Origin: Streptomyces olindensis
Lineage (GTDB): Bacteria; Actinomycetota; Actinomycetes; Streptomycetales; Streptomycetaceae
Assembly (NCBI GenBank): GCA_000696115.1
Contig: JJOH01000006.1
Location: 223,480 to 287,479, forward strand
Direction: 5' to 3'
Length of the DNA stretch: 64,000 bases
Below, one piece after another: positions 42,299-50,251 of the stretch (positions within the stretch are counted from its first letter, which is position 1; each line of letters begins with the position of its first letter). The notes under the pieces were generated by a model that saw only the letters and a list, made by a program, of their open reading frames with translations, searched no databases and was not told the origin of the DNA. The translations under genes were made by a program, and so were the position numbers.

Positions 42299-43513
42299 AT
42301 GGACAATTCTGGGATCGGCCGGCGCATCGCCTATTGGCGAGAACGGCGCGGTTTCACACAGAGCGATTTCGGTCAGCTGATGGGGCAGACGAAGCGCTGG
42401 GTCCAGGACATCGAAGGCGGCAAACGTCAACAAGACCCGCGTCTGTCTGTACTGGTGCGCGCGGCAGAGGTCCTACGTATCCCCTTGGAGCAGCTGCTGA
42501 CCGATACCCCGCCCGAACCACCCGCCGGCCCTGTCCCGCCTGCCGGGGTTCTCGGCGTCATCGACGCCCTGTACAGGCCCGACCTCGTCGCTGAGCCGCC
42601 CGCGCCGGTGGTGCTCGAGCGGCGTCTGGTCTACTGCTGCGAAGCGTTCCAGGCATGCCACTACGACACGCTCGCCCGCGAGTTACCGCCCTTGATCGCA
42701 GGTGTTGGGAAGACGGCACACGACGCGCCCGTCGGGGCGCGGTCCGAAGCGCAGGCATTGCTGTCGCGCGTCTACCAACTGGTCACGTCGTACCTGCACA
42801 AGTACGGGGAAGTCACCGCGATCCCAGCCGCCCTCGCCGCGGATCGGGCGCTCGTCGCCGCAGAGCGCTCCGGTGATCCGGTCCAAGTCGGCGCCGCCGT
42901 GCGCAGGGTGGCGAAGAGCCTCGTTTACCAACAAAGGCCGGAGACAGCCGCGGAGTTCGCGACCGCCGCCGCGCGCCGACTCGAAGGGGAACTCGTCGAG
43001 CGGGGGCCTCTCGGGCTGTCGACTCTCGGCATGCTGTATCTGTCCGCTGCCCTGGCTGTTTCGGGGCAAGAGCGCACCATCTCTCGGGTGCGATCCGCTA
43101 CGGCCTTCGTGGACGAAGCCGCCGACATCGCCGACCGGCAGGGAGCAGACCGCAACGAGGACTGGACCATGTTCGGTCCGACCAACGTAGGGCTGCACCG
43201 GGTGGACGTGCTGCTGCGTTTCGAGGACGGCTGGTCGGCGCTCGAAGCCGCTGCCGAGTTGAGTCCAGCAGCCCTGAGCAGCATGACCCGGGAGCGCCAG
43301 GCCGGACACCACCTGGCCCTGGCACGTGCTTCACTCCTGACACGGCGCAAGGACGATGCGGCCAGGCAGCTCCTGGAGGCCGAGAAGTTGGCACCCGAGG
43401 AGGTGCGTGGCAGGCCGGACACGGTGAGCCTGGTCAGGGACCTCGTCGGTGCGACCCCCAGCCCTGGTGGGCTGTTGCGTGCGCTGGCCGGACGCTGTGG
43501 ACTCCCTGCATGA
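42299..43513 (+). CDS. XRE-type HTH regulator with TPR domain
   Basis: A 404-residue regulator. Residues 4-62 form an XRE HTH, with RIAYWRERRGFTQSDFGQLM and KRWVQDIEGGKRQQDPR. The remaining 340 residues are helical TPR-like repeats, for example AGHHLALARASLLTRRKDDA and ARQLLEAEKLAPEEV. Start ATG 42299 has GGGGG upstream; a GTG 8 codons earlier is less likely. It overlaps the flavoprotein gene (ATGA), so both are in one operon. The perfect palindrome at 42261 probably lies in its promoter. Confidence 0.88.
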   Translation: MDNSGIGRRIAYWRERRGFTQSDFGQLMGQTKRWVQDIEGGKRQQDPRLSVLVRAAEVLRIPLEQLLTDTPPEPPAGPVPPAGVLGVIDALYRPDLVAEPPAPVVLERRLVYCCEAFQACHYDTLARELPPLIAGVGKTAHDAPVGARSEAQALLSRVYQLVTSYLHKYGEVTAIPAALAADRALVAAERSGDPVQVGAAVRRVAKSLVYQQRPETAAEFATAAARRLEGELVERGPLGLSTLGMLYLSAALAVSGQERTISRVRSATAFVDEAADIADRQGADRNEDWTMFGPTNVGLHRVDVLLRFEDGWSALEAAAELSPAALSSMTRERQAGHHLALARASLLTRRKDDAARQLLEAEKLAPEEVRGRPDTVSLVRDLVGATPSPGGLLRALAGRCGLPA

Positions 43514-44049
43514 CGAAACCGGTCCTGTACTTGATCGCCTGCGCCGCAGGTCCTGCCCAGTACATCGACGTCGGCGTGCGTGCCGGTCAGGCGGATGGAT
43601 GGGACGTGTGTCTGATCCTCACCCCGGCTGCGGCGAGTTGGTGGGAGCCGCGTATGCAGGAGCTGGTCGAGCTGACGGGGCACCCGGTGCGGTCCCGGTA
43701 CAAGCTGCCCTGGGAGCAGGACGTGCTGCCGAAGGCCGACGCGATGCTGATGGCGCCCATGTCGTGCACCACGCTGAACAAGTGGGGCGCGGGGATCGCG
43801 GACACCCTCGCGATCGGCATTCCGTCGGAGGCGGTGCACATGGGCGTGCCCGTAGCCGCGATGCCGTACTTCAACCAGGCGCAGGGCGCACAGCCGGCGG
43901 TGGCGCGTTCGATCGCCGTGCTCCGCGAGCAGGGCGTGCTCGTTCTGGACGGCCCGGACGGCTACGAGCCGCATCCCCCGAAGCGGGGGAATCCCGAGGC
44001 CTACCCCTGGGGGAAGGCGCTCGCGGCTGTTCGGCACTCCCGGTCATGA
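43510..44049 (+). CDS. Flavoprotein family protein (PPC decarboxylase-like fold)
   Basis: A 179-residue HFCD-type flavoprotein. VLYLIACAAGPAQYIDVG is the N-terminal strand-loop that binds FMN phosphate. ADAMLMAPMSCTTLNKWGAG carries the PMS/N motif near residue 83, and MPYFNQAQGAQP corresponds to the conserved Met-Asn segment. Relatives include phosphopantothenoylcysteine decarboxylase and peptide Cys decarboxylases. Its overlap with an XRE regulator is characteristic of Streptomyces; the substrate is unknown. Confidence 0.85.
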   Translation: MTKPVLYLIACAAGPAQYIDVGVRAGQADGWDVCLILTPAAASWWEPRMQELVELTGHPVRSRYKLPWEQDVLPKADAMLMAPMSCTTLNKWGAGIADTLAIGIPSEAVHMGVPVAAMPYFNQAQGAQPAVARSIAVLREQGVLVLDGPDGYEPHPPKRGNPEAYPWGKALAAVRHSRS

Positions 44050-44271
44050 CGCAGGCGTCAACACGCATGCCTGTGCGGAGGTCAGTCGCCGCCGGACGAG
44101 GTTGGCGAGCTTCTGGCCGACCATGTCGGGCAATGTTGCCGCCTGCTCCGAGGGTCAGGATGCGTTTTCGATGGTGACGGTGGCCGCCAGCCGCATGGTC
44201 CATTCGCTGCCCTTGGACCTTGCGGTGATGCTCAGGCGTACCGGCGCGTTGTTCGTGGAGAGGAGGCGCCG

Positions 44272-44940
44272 GTGCCGGAGCTGGTGCTGTGGGACATCGA
44301 CCATACGCTGATGGCGACGGGTGGGCTCGGCCGTGAACTGTGGGGTGAGGCGTTCGAGCAAGTCACGGGTGTGGTGTTGCGGGAGCAGGCGTCGGTGACC
44401 GGGTCGACGGAGCGGGTGATCCTCCGTGAGACCGCACGACTGCACGGCATTCCGTACAGCAGCGGTCTGTTCCTGCGATTCGCTGACGCGCTCGGGGCCC
44501 TGCATGTGCGCCGCGCGGCCGAGTTGCGCGAGCGGGGGCACGCGCTGCCCGGCGCCGCGGCCGTGCTCGCCGCCCTCGACGCCCGGGGTGTGCGGCAGTC
44601 GGTGGTGACCGGCAACATCCGGCAGGCCGCCGAGGTGAAGCTTGCCGTGTTCGGCCTGGACGGGTTCATGGGTCTCGACGACGGCGCGTACGCCGAGGAC
44701 GGCGAAGGCCGCCCCGAGTTGCTGCGCGCCGCCCTCAAGCGGTCGGGGGTGTCGCCGCAGGGCGCGGTGTTTCTCGGGGACACTCCCGCTGATGTCACAG
44801 GAGGGCGGGAGGCCGGTGTCCGCGTGGTGGCGGTCGCGACGGGGCGAGCTTCGGCAGGCGACCTGCGCGCCGCCGGCGCCCACGCCGTGCTGGATGCGTT
44901 GTCGGATACGGACCGGGCCCTTGCTGTGATCGAGGCGTGA
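44272..44940 (+). CDS. HAD-superfamily hydrolase, phosphoglycolate phosphatase-like
   Basis: A 222-residue HAD phosphatase. Motif I is LVLWDIDHTLMATGG (D-x-D at residues 8-10), motif II Thr/Ser is in QSVVTGNIRQAAEVK (about residue 108), and motif III/IV is GAVFLGDTPADVTGGREAGV (about 165). The helical cap lies between I and II. Start GTG 44272 has GAGAGGAGG upstream. About 220 bp after the flavoprotein, same strand; perhaps one operon. Confidence 0.9.
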   Translation: MPELVLWDIDHTLMATGGLGRELWGEAFEQVTGVVLREQASVTGSTERVILRETARLHGIPYSSGLFLRFADALGALHVRRAAELRERGHALPGAAAVLAALDARGVRQSVVTGNIRQAAEVKLAVFGLDGFMGLDDGAYAEDGEGRPELLRAALKRSGVSPQGAVFLGDTPADVTGGREAGVRVVAVATGRASAGDLRAAGAHAVLDALSDTDRALAVIEA

Positions 44941-45105
44941 CCGGCGTCTGAGGCGGGCCACTATTCTGGGCGGCAGGGGGTTCCCCTGTGTTCAGCTGAC
45001 TCGCTGCCTCGGAAGGTTCGTTGATGACACTCGGCATGGTCCTCGGTGACGTGGTCGTCGTGACTTCGTGTGTTCGTTCGCGTTCGGCCTTCCGAGGAGT
45101 TTGCC

Positions 45106-46407
45106 GTGTCCACGATCCACTGGGTCGAGGCTCAACCCCGTTCCGCCCGTTGGCATTCTGAGTCCGGGCTGCCCCTGCCCCGTCGTGTCGTCGTCGCCGA
45201 CGACCGGATGCCGGCGGCTGTCGCCTTTCGGTTGGCCTGTGAGGGCACCGCGTTGTTGTGGCGCGGGGACTTCCACAACGCCCGGCAGTTGCTGCGCGCG
45301 ATGGACCGTCGTGTCGGTCGTAGCGCGCCCGGTGTTGTGGGTACGCCGGTCGAGGTGTTTCACGCGCAGCGTCGGTTTCGCGGTCATCGTGCGCGTGTGC
45401 TCGGCAAGTTGATCGTTCTGTTGGAGGATCACGCCTTGGCGTTGCGCCGGGCGCCTGATGTGCGGCGGGCCTGTGATGAGGCGTACGGGCCGGCCGACGG
45501 GTCCGTTGCCGTCGCGCTCACGGAGTTGCTGGGGGTGGTCGGTGCCCGGCAGTGGCGGGAGAGGGGTGTGCACGTCCCGGCGTTGGGGGCGCGGATCCAT
45601 CCGCATTACGGGGTGTTCGCGCCGACCAGGGGGGAGTACGTCGATCTCGTCGCGCGGGCGCCGTTGCCGTGCGGGGGTGCCGTGCGTACGGCGTTCGACC
45701 TGGGGACGGGGACCGGTGTGCTCGCCGCCGTACTGGCTCGGCGGGGTGTGCGGCGGGTCGTGGCGACGGATGTGAGCGCGCGGGCTCGTGCCTGTGCTCG
45801 GGACAACGTACGGCGGTTGGGGTTGGTGGGGGTGGTGCGGGTCGTCGGGCCCGCGTTGTATCCCGGGCCGGAGTGTCCTTGCGGGCCAGAGTCCCCTCCA
45901 GGCCCGGAGTTCCCTCCCAGGCCGGAGTCTCCCTCCGGGCTCGACGTCGCCTCCGGGCCGGAGTTGACCCTCGCTCCCGATGTCGCCCTCGGGCCGGAGC
46001 TTCCCCCCGCCCCCGACGTCGCCCCCGGACCGGAGCTGACCCCCGCCCTCGCCCCCCGCGCCCAACTCGTAGTCTGCAACCCGCCCTGGATCCCCGGCCG
46101 TCCCGCCTCCGATCTCGACCTCGGGGTCTATGACGCGGGCGGCGGCATGCTCCGCGGTTTCCTCGACGGGCTCGCCGGGCGGCTGGAACCCGGCGGTGAG
46201 GGCTGGCTCGTGCTGTCCGACCTGGCGGAGCGGCTCGGGTTGCGCAGCCGGGAGGCTTTGCTCGCCGCCGTGGAGGGGGCGGGGCTGCGCGTGGTCGACC
46301 GGATGGACACGCGTCCCCGGCATCCGCGCGCGAGGGATGCCGACGATCCCCTGCATGCCGTTCGGGCCGCCGAGGTGACGTCCCTCTGGCGGCTGGCCGT
46401 CGTCTGA
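45106..46407 (+). CDS. SAM-dependent methyltransferase with Pro-Glu repeat insertion
   Basis: A 433-residue methyltransferase of the PrmC/RsmC-like N-methylase type. The SAM loop is FDLGTGTGVLAAVLARRGV near residue 198 and the acidic strand end is VVATDVSARARAC. The substrate-amide motif is VVCNPPWIPGRP near residue 325. Between them, about residues 252-315, there is an insertion of P/G-P-E repeats, each about 8-12 residues (PGPE, PPGPE, SGPEL, LGPEL, PGPEL). The insertion is inside the Rossmann core but at a loop, so activity may be kept. The N-terminal 150 residues form a helical recognition domain. Start GTG 45106 has GAGGAG 7 bases upstream. Confidence 0.87.
   Translation: MSTIHWVEAQPRSARWHSESGLPLPRRVVVADDRMPAAVAFRLACEGTALLWRGDFHNARQLLRAMDRRVGRSAPGVVGTPVEVFHAQRRFRGHRARVLGKLIVLLEDHALALRRAPDVRRACDEAYGPADGSVAVALTELLGVVGARQWRERGVHVPALGARIHPHYGVFAPTRGEYVDLVARAPLPCGGAVRTAFDLGTGTGVLAAVLARRGVRRVVATDVSARARACARDNVRRLGLVGVVRVVGPALYPGPECPCGPESPPGPEFPPRPESPSGLDVASGPELTLAPDVALGPELPPAPDVAPGPELTPALAPRAQLVVCNPPWIPGRPASDLDLGVYDAGGGMLRGFLDGLAGRLEPGGEGWLVLSDLAERLGLRSREALLAAVEGAGLRVVDRMDTRPRHPRARDADDPLHAVRAAEVTSLWRLAVV
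45859..46050. repeat. Degenerate tandem repeat inside the methyltransferase gene
   Basis: About 190 bp of repeated C-rich blocks of the form CCCGGGCCGGAG or CCGGAGCT plus CCCCC, in phase with the gene, encoding the Pro-Glu-Gly insertion. Units are 24-36 bp and imperfect. Confidence 0.75.
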
Positions 46408-46428
46408 CCGGGAACGGGGCGGTCGGGG

Positions 46429-47052
46429 TCAGAGCTCCGTCAGTCGTGTGAAGCGTCCTCGGTGGAAGAGCAGGGGTTCGTCCTGATCATCATCGTCGCC
46501 CGTGCCGAGGGCGTTCACCCGGCCGACCACGATCAGGTGGTCGCCGCCGGTGTGGACGGCGTGGATCGCGCAGTCGATCCAGGCCACGGCACCCGACAGG
46601 CGCGGCGAGCCCGACACGGGCGCCGCGTCGTACGGCACGCCCGTGAACTTGTCCGCGCCGCTCACCGCGAAGGCGCGGCACAGCTCGGCCTGGTGGGCGG
46701 CCAGGACGTTCACGCAGAAGACGCCGGCCCGTGCGATGCGCGGCCAGGTCGTCGACGTACGGCCGATCATGAAGGCGACCAGGGGCGGGTCGAGGGAGAG
46801 GGAGGTGAAGGACTGGCAGGCGAAACCGGCGGGGGAGTCGGCGGGAGTGGCGGGTGGGGCGGTGATCACCGTCACGCCCGTCGCGAAGGTGCCGAGGACG
46901 CGGCGGAACTCACGCGGGTCCAGGGGCGCGCGCTCGTCGTCGCCGACGCACCGCAACTCGGGGCGCGGCAGCGGCTCGACGGGCTGCGGGGCGGCGGTGC
47001 GGACCTGCCTGAGGTAGCGGACGGCGGCCTCGGCCATGCCTGCTTGTCCCAT
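46429..47052 (-). CDS. Flavin reductase family protein (HsaB-like)
   Basis: About 207 residues. The flavin-reductase core begins FRRVLGTFATGVTVITAPPA and continues GFACQSFTSLSLDPPLVAFM and GVFCVNVLAAHQAELCRAFA. The HTGGDHLIVVGRVNALGTGD segment has the conserved GDH. Such proteins reduce FMN/FAD for a two-component monooxygenase. No oxygenase gene is in the window. The shared palindrome lies just upstream. Several starts are possible: ATG 47064, 47052 (best ribosome site, GGGGA) or 47037. Confidence 0.85.
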   Translation of the reverse strand: MGQAGMAEAAVRYLRQVRTAAPQPVEPLPRPELRCVGDDERAPLDPREFRRVLGTFATGVTVITAPPATPADSPAGFACQSFTSLSLDPPLVAFMIGRTSTTWPRIARAGVFCVNVLAAHQAELCRAFAVSGADKFTGVPYDAAPVSGSPRLSGAVAWIDCAIHAVHTGGDHLIVVGRVNALGTGDDDDQDEPLLFHRGRFTRLTEL

Positions 47053-47069
47053 CACATTCCCCATTGTTT

Positions 47070-47084
47070 CTGACGCATTGTCAG
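47070..47084. promoter_or_regulatory. Shared operator, site 5
   Basis: CTGACGCATTGTCAG has one mismatch to the consensus palindrome. It is 6 bp upstream of the first possible start of the flavin reductase, so a bound repressor would block transcription start or a very short leader. Confidence 0.75.
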
Positions 47085-47109
47085 ATAGGAAGGGGTGTGG
47101 CGGGTCGGG

Positions 47110-47910
47110 TCAGTGGCCCCGGAACGCCGGGCTCCGTCGCTCCACGAAGCTCCGTACGCCCTCCCGCGCGTCCGACGTCGTCATATTGATCTCCTGTGCG
47201 GCGGCCTCGGCGGCGAAGGCGGTGCCGCGGTCGGTGTCGAGGGAGGCGTTGACCAGCTGCTTGGTGAGGGCGAGGGCGCGCGTCGGGCCGGTGGCGAGGC
47301 GGTCCGCCCACGCACGGGCCGTCTTGTCCAGGTCCTCGTCGGGGACGACCCGGTTGACCAGACCGAGGCGTTCGGCGTCCGCCGCGGTCAGGGCGTCGCC
47401 GAAGAACATCAGCTCCTTGGCGCGCTGCGGGCCGACGAGGCGGGGGAGCAGGTAGGCGCCGCCCGCGTCGGGGACCAGGCCGCGCCGTACGAACACCTCG
47501 ATGAAGCGGGCGGACTCGGCCGCGAGGACCAGGTCGCAGGCGAACGCGAGGTGCGCGCCGAGCCCGGCCGCCGTGCCGTTGACCGCCGCGATCACCGGTT
47601 TCTCGCAGTCCAGTACGGCCGCGATCAGACGCTGGGCGCCGGTGCGCAGGGTGCGTGCGACGTCCCCGGCGATCCGCTCGCCCGCGGCCGTGGCCGTGCC
47701 CGCGCCCCGCAGGTCCGCGCCCGCGCAGAAACCGCGGCCCGTGCCCGTGAGGACGACGGCGCGTACGGCGGGGTCGGCGGAGGCCTCGGACAGCAGGCCG
47801 ATGACGCGTTCGCGCTGGTCGGGGGTGAGGGCGTTGAGGGACTCGGGCCGGTTGAGGGTGAGGGTGAGGACGTGGTCGCCGGTGGTGTGCAGCACGTCGG
47901 GTTCCGTCAT
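47110..47910 (-). CDS. Enoyl-CoA hydratase/isomerase, PaaG-like
   Basis: A 266-residue crotonase-family enzyme. Oxyanion segments are GRGFCAGADLRG (about residue 59) and NGTAAGLGAHLAFACDLVLA (about 111). The active-site acid is Asp in FVRRGLVPDAGGAYLLPRLV, the PaaG/ring-1,2-epoxyphenylacetyl-CoA isomerase pattern, while the first catalytic Glu position is not acidic. This favours isomerisation over simple hydration. Start ATG 47910 overlaps the stop of the NDP-forming ligase (TGATG), so they are coupled and under site 6. Confidence 0.9.
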   Translation of the reverse strand: MTEPDVLHTTGDHVLTLTLNRPESLNALTPDQRERVIGLLSEASADPAVRAVVLTGTGRGFCAGADLRGAGTATAAGERIAGDVARTLRTGAQRLIAAVLDCEKPVIAAVNGTAAGLGAHLAFACDLVLAAESARFIEVFVRRGLVPDAGGAYLLPRLVGPQRAKELMFFGDALTAADAERLGLVNRVVPDEDLDKTARAWADRLATGPTRALALTKQLVNASLDTDRGTAFAAEAAAQEINMTTSDAREGVRSFVERRSPAFRGH

Positions 47911-50135
47911 CAGCCGCACACCGCCAGCGCGTCCAGTGCCACGGCGCCCTGCCCCTGCGGCAGCACCATCAACGGGTTGATGTCCAGCTCCGCGAGCCGG
48001 TCCCCGAGTTCCAGCGCCATGCGCTGCACGCGCAGGACGACCTCGACGAGGGCGTCCTGGTCGGCCGGCGGGCGGCCCCGGACCCCGTCGAGCAGGGCCC
48101 GCCCGCGCAGCCCGGCGAGCATGTCCCGGGCCTGTTCCTCGCCGAAGGGCGGTATGCCCACCGCGGTGTCGCGCAGCACCTCGACCAGGACGCCGCCGAG
48201 TCCGACGGTCACGGTCGGGCCGAACAGGTCGTCGTGGCTGACCCCGACGACCGTCTCGACGCCCTGCTCGACCATCTGGCAGACCAGGACGCCGTCCAGC
48301 GGGACGTCCTCGTAGCGGGCGATGTCGGTCAGCTCGCGGTAGGCGTCGCGGACCTGGCTGGCCGAGGTCAGCCCGATCTTCACCAATCCCAGCTCGGTCT
48401 TGTGGGCGATCCGGGCACCCGAGGCCTTCATGACGACCGGGTAGCCGACCAGTCCGGCGGCGCGTACGGCCGCCGCCGCGCTGGTCACCAGCTGCTCGCG
48501 CGGTACCCGAATGCCGTACGCCCGCAGCAGCTGCTTCGCCGCGTGCTCGCTCAGCTGCTGCCCGGGTCGCAGGAGTGCCTGCGCCTTGCGGTAGGACGGC
48601 GAGGGGGTGCGCGGGGCCTCGTCGAAGGGGGATCGGTAGGCGGTCGTGAAGCGGTGGTGGGCGAGGTGGGCGCGGACGGCCGTGAGGCAGTTGCCGACCG
48701 TGCGGAAGGTGGCCACGCGCGAGGAACCGAGCAGCACCTCGCGGTAGGCCGGCTCGGTGCCGACCGGCGACCCCCACACCACGCACACCAGCTTGTCGGT
48801 CCGCTCGGCCGCGTCGACCAGGTCCCGGACGAGCCGGTCGCTGAGCGGAGGGAAGGGCCCGGTGATCGGGCAGATCAGTACGCCCACCTCCGGGTCGTCG
48901 AGGATCGCGTCGATGATCTTCCGGCCGCGTTCGTCCCCGACCGGATGCCCGCCGTTGTCCACGGGGTTGGCGACGTTGAGGTACCCGGGTATCCACTGGT
49001 GCAGCCGGGCCTGCCTGGCCTCGGACAGCACGGGCAGCCGCAGGCCCGCCTCGGTCGCCAGGTCGGCGACGTGCGCGCCCGTGCCGCCCGAGATCGAGTA
49101 GACGACGACCCCGTCGGCGCGCGGCGGGCGCGCCCGGGCCAGCAGGGCCGCCGTGTCCTGGAGTTCGTCGAGGCCGTCGACGCGGATCACCCCGAACTGC
49201 CGGAACGCCGCGTCCACCACCGCGTCCGCGCCGGTCAGCTTGCCGGTGTGGGAGGCGGCCGTGCGGGCGCCGGTCTCGGTGCGGCCGACCTTGACCGCGA
49301 CGACCGGCACGCCACGCCGGGCGGCCCGGTCGGCGGCGAGCAGGAAGGAGCGGCCGTCCTTCAGCCCCTCCAGGTAGCAGGCGATGGCGCCGACCTCGGG
49401 CCGCTCGGCGAAGTAGGAGAGGAAGTCGGCGGTCTCCAGGTCGGCCTCGTTGCCGGTGGGTGCCCAGTGCGAGAGGCGGATGCCGAGTTCCTGGAGGGCG
49501 AAGACGGGGCGGCCCTGGTGGCCGGACTGGGTGATCAGCGCGATCGCCGGGCCCTGGAGGTCGTCACGGAACCGCTCGAAGGCGTTGAGGTTGGTGTTCG
49601 GCCCCAGCAGCCGCAGCCCGGACCGCTCGACGGCGGCGGCCAGTCGCCGCTGGGCGGCCTCCCCCTCCGGACCCGTCTCGGCGAACCCGGAGGCGAAGAC
49701 GACGGCGAACCGCGCCTTGGCATCGGCCAGTTCCTCCACCACCGGCAGGGGGTCACCGACGAGGACGACCGCCAGGTCGACCTGCTCGGGCAGGTCGGCC
49801 ACGGACGGGACGCAGGGGATGCCGAAGACGGCCGGCCGGCTCGGATGCACGGGATACAGCCGGGCGCCGACCCGCTCGGCCCAGTCGGCCAGTTGGCGGG
49901 TGATGCCGGTGCGGGGTTGCCCCTCGGTGTCCGAGGCGCCGATCACGGCGAGGGAGTGGGGTCGGAAGAAACGGTCCAGATCGGGGACATCGGCGTGCAG
50001 GGGGCGCCCGCTGACGTCGATGTCGCCCACCTGGGCCGGCCTGCCGTGCACGGTGGGCCCGGACCGCTCACCACAGGCGATGGCCCGGGCGCGGCGGGAG
50101 TCGGTGGTGAGGGTGCCGTGGGTCGATCCAAGCAT
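47910..50135 (-). CDS. NDP-forming acyl-CoA ligase (alpha-beta fused)
   Basis: A 741-residue fused acyl-CoA synthetase (NDP-forming). The CoA-binding domain starts near residue 57 with HSLAVIGASDTEGQPRTGIT. The succinyl-CoA ligase-like domain has ITQSGHQGRPVFALQ and the catalytic-His region AASHTGKLTGADAVVDAAF (about residue 293). The C-terminal ATP-grasp domain has GYPVVMKASGARIAHKTELG and GLGGVLVEVLRDTAV. All parts are complete. It can form or cleave short acyl-CoA with ATP/ADP, perhaps conserving energy from the pathway product. The shared palindrome lies 33 bp upstream. It forms an operon with the PaaG-like gene. Confidence 0.92.
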   Translation of the reverse strand: MLGSTHGTLTTDSRRARAIACGERSGPTVHGRPAQVGDIDVSGRPLHADVPDLDRFFRPHSLAVIGASDTEGQPRTGITRQLADWAERVGARLYPVHPSRPAVFGIPCVPSVADLPEQVDLAVVLVGDPLPVVEELADAKARFAVVFASGFAETGPEGEAAQRRLAAAVERSGLRLLGPNTNLNAFERFRDDLQGPAIALITQSGHQGRPVFALQELGIRLSHWAPTGNEADLETADFLSYFAERPEVGAIACYLEGLKDGRSFLLAADRAARRGVPVVAVKVGRTETGARTAASHTGKLTGADAVVDAAFRQFGVIRVDGLDELQDTAALLARARPPRADGVVVYSISGGTGAHVADLATEAGLRLPVLSEARQARLHQWIPGYLNVANPVDNGGHPVGDERGRKIIDAILDDPEVGVLICPITGPFPPLSDRLVRDLVDAAERTDKLVCVVWGSPVGTEPAYREVLLGSSRVATFRTVGNCLTAVRAHLAHHRFTTAYRSPFDEAPRTPSPSYRKAQALLRPGQQLSEHAAKQLLRAYGIRVPREQLVTSAAAAVRAAGLVGYPVVMKASGARIAHKTELGLVKIGLTSASQVRDAYRELTDIARYEDVPLDGVLVCQMVEQGVETVVGVSHDDLFGPTVTVGLGGVLVEVLRDTAVGIPPFGEEQARDMLAGLRGRALLDGVRGRPPADQDALVEVVLRVQRMALELGDRLAELDINPLMVLPQGQGAVALDALAVCG

Positions 50136-50167
50136 CGTTCCGCCCGCTCCTGTGAGACAGCCGCTAA

Positions 50168-50182
50168 CTGACGCTCTGTCAG
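50168..50182. promoter_or_regulatory. Shared operator, site 6
   Basis: CTGACGCTCTGTCAG, one mismatch to the consensus, upstream of the NDP-forming ligase operon. Confidence 0.75.
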
Positions 50183-50192
50183 ATTATCGGAG

Positions 50193-50207
50193 CTGACTGA
50201 GCATCAG
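50193..50207. promoter_or_regulatory. Shared operator, site 7 (weaker)
   Basis: CTGACTGAGCATCAG has two mismatches to the consensus and is 25 bp from site 6. The tandem arrangement mirrors the two-site promoters at 26.7 and 32.4 kb. Confidence 0.5.
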
Positions 50208-50251
50208 GAATGGTCGGGACCGACCTAAGTTCGTCGTGTCACCCTGGGACC

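Noticed and set aside
45023..45166. 47-codon frame before the methyltransferase as a leader peptide
   Set aside because: It overlaps the methyltransferase start, has no clear ribosome site and contains no run of regulatory codons.
47110..48996. 628-codon frame joining the PaaG-like gene to upstream sequence
   Set aside because: The upstream half is an antisense-like shadow of the NDP-forming ligase frame. The real gene starts at 47910 with a TGATG junction.
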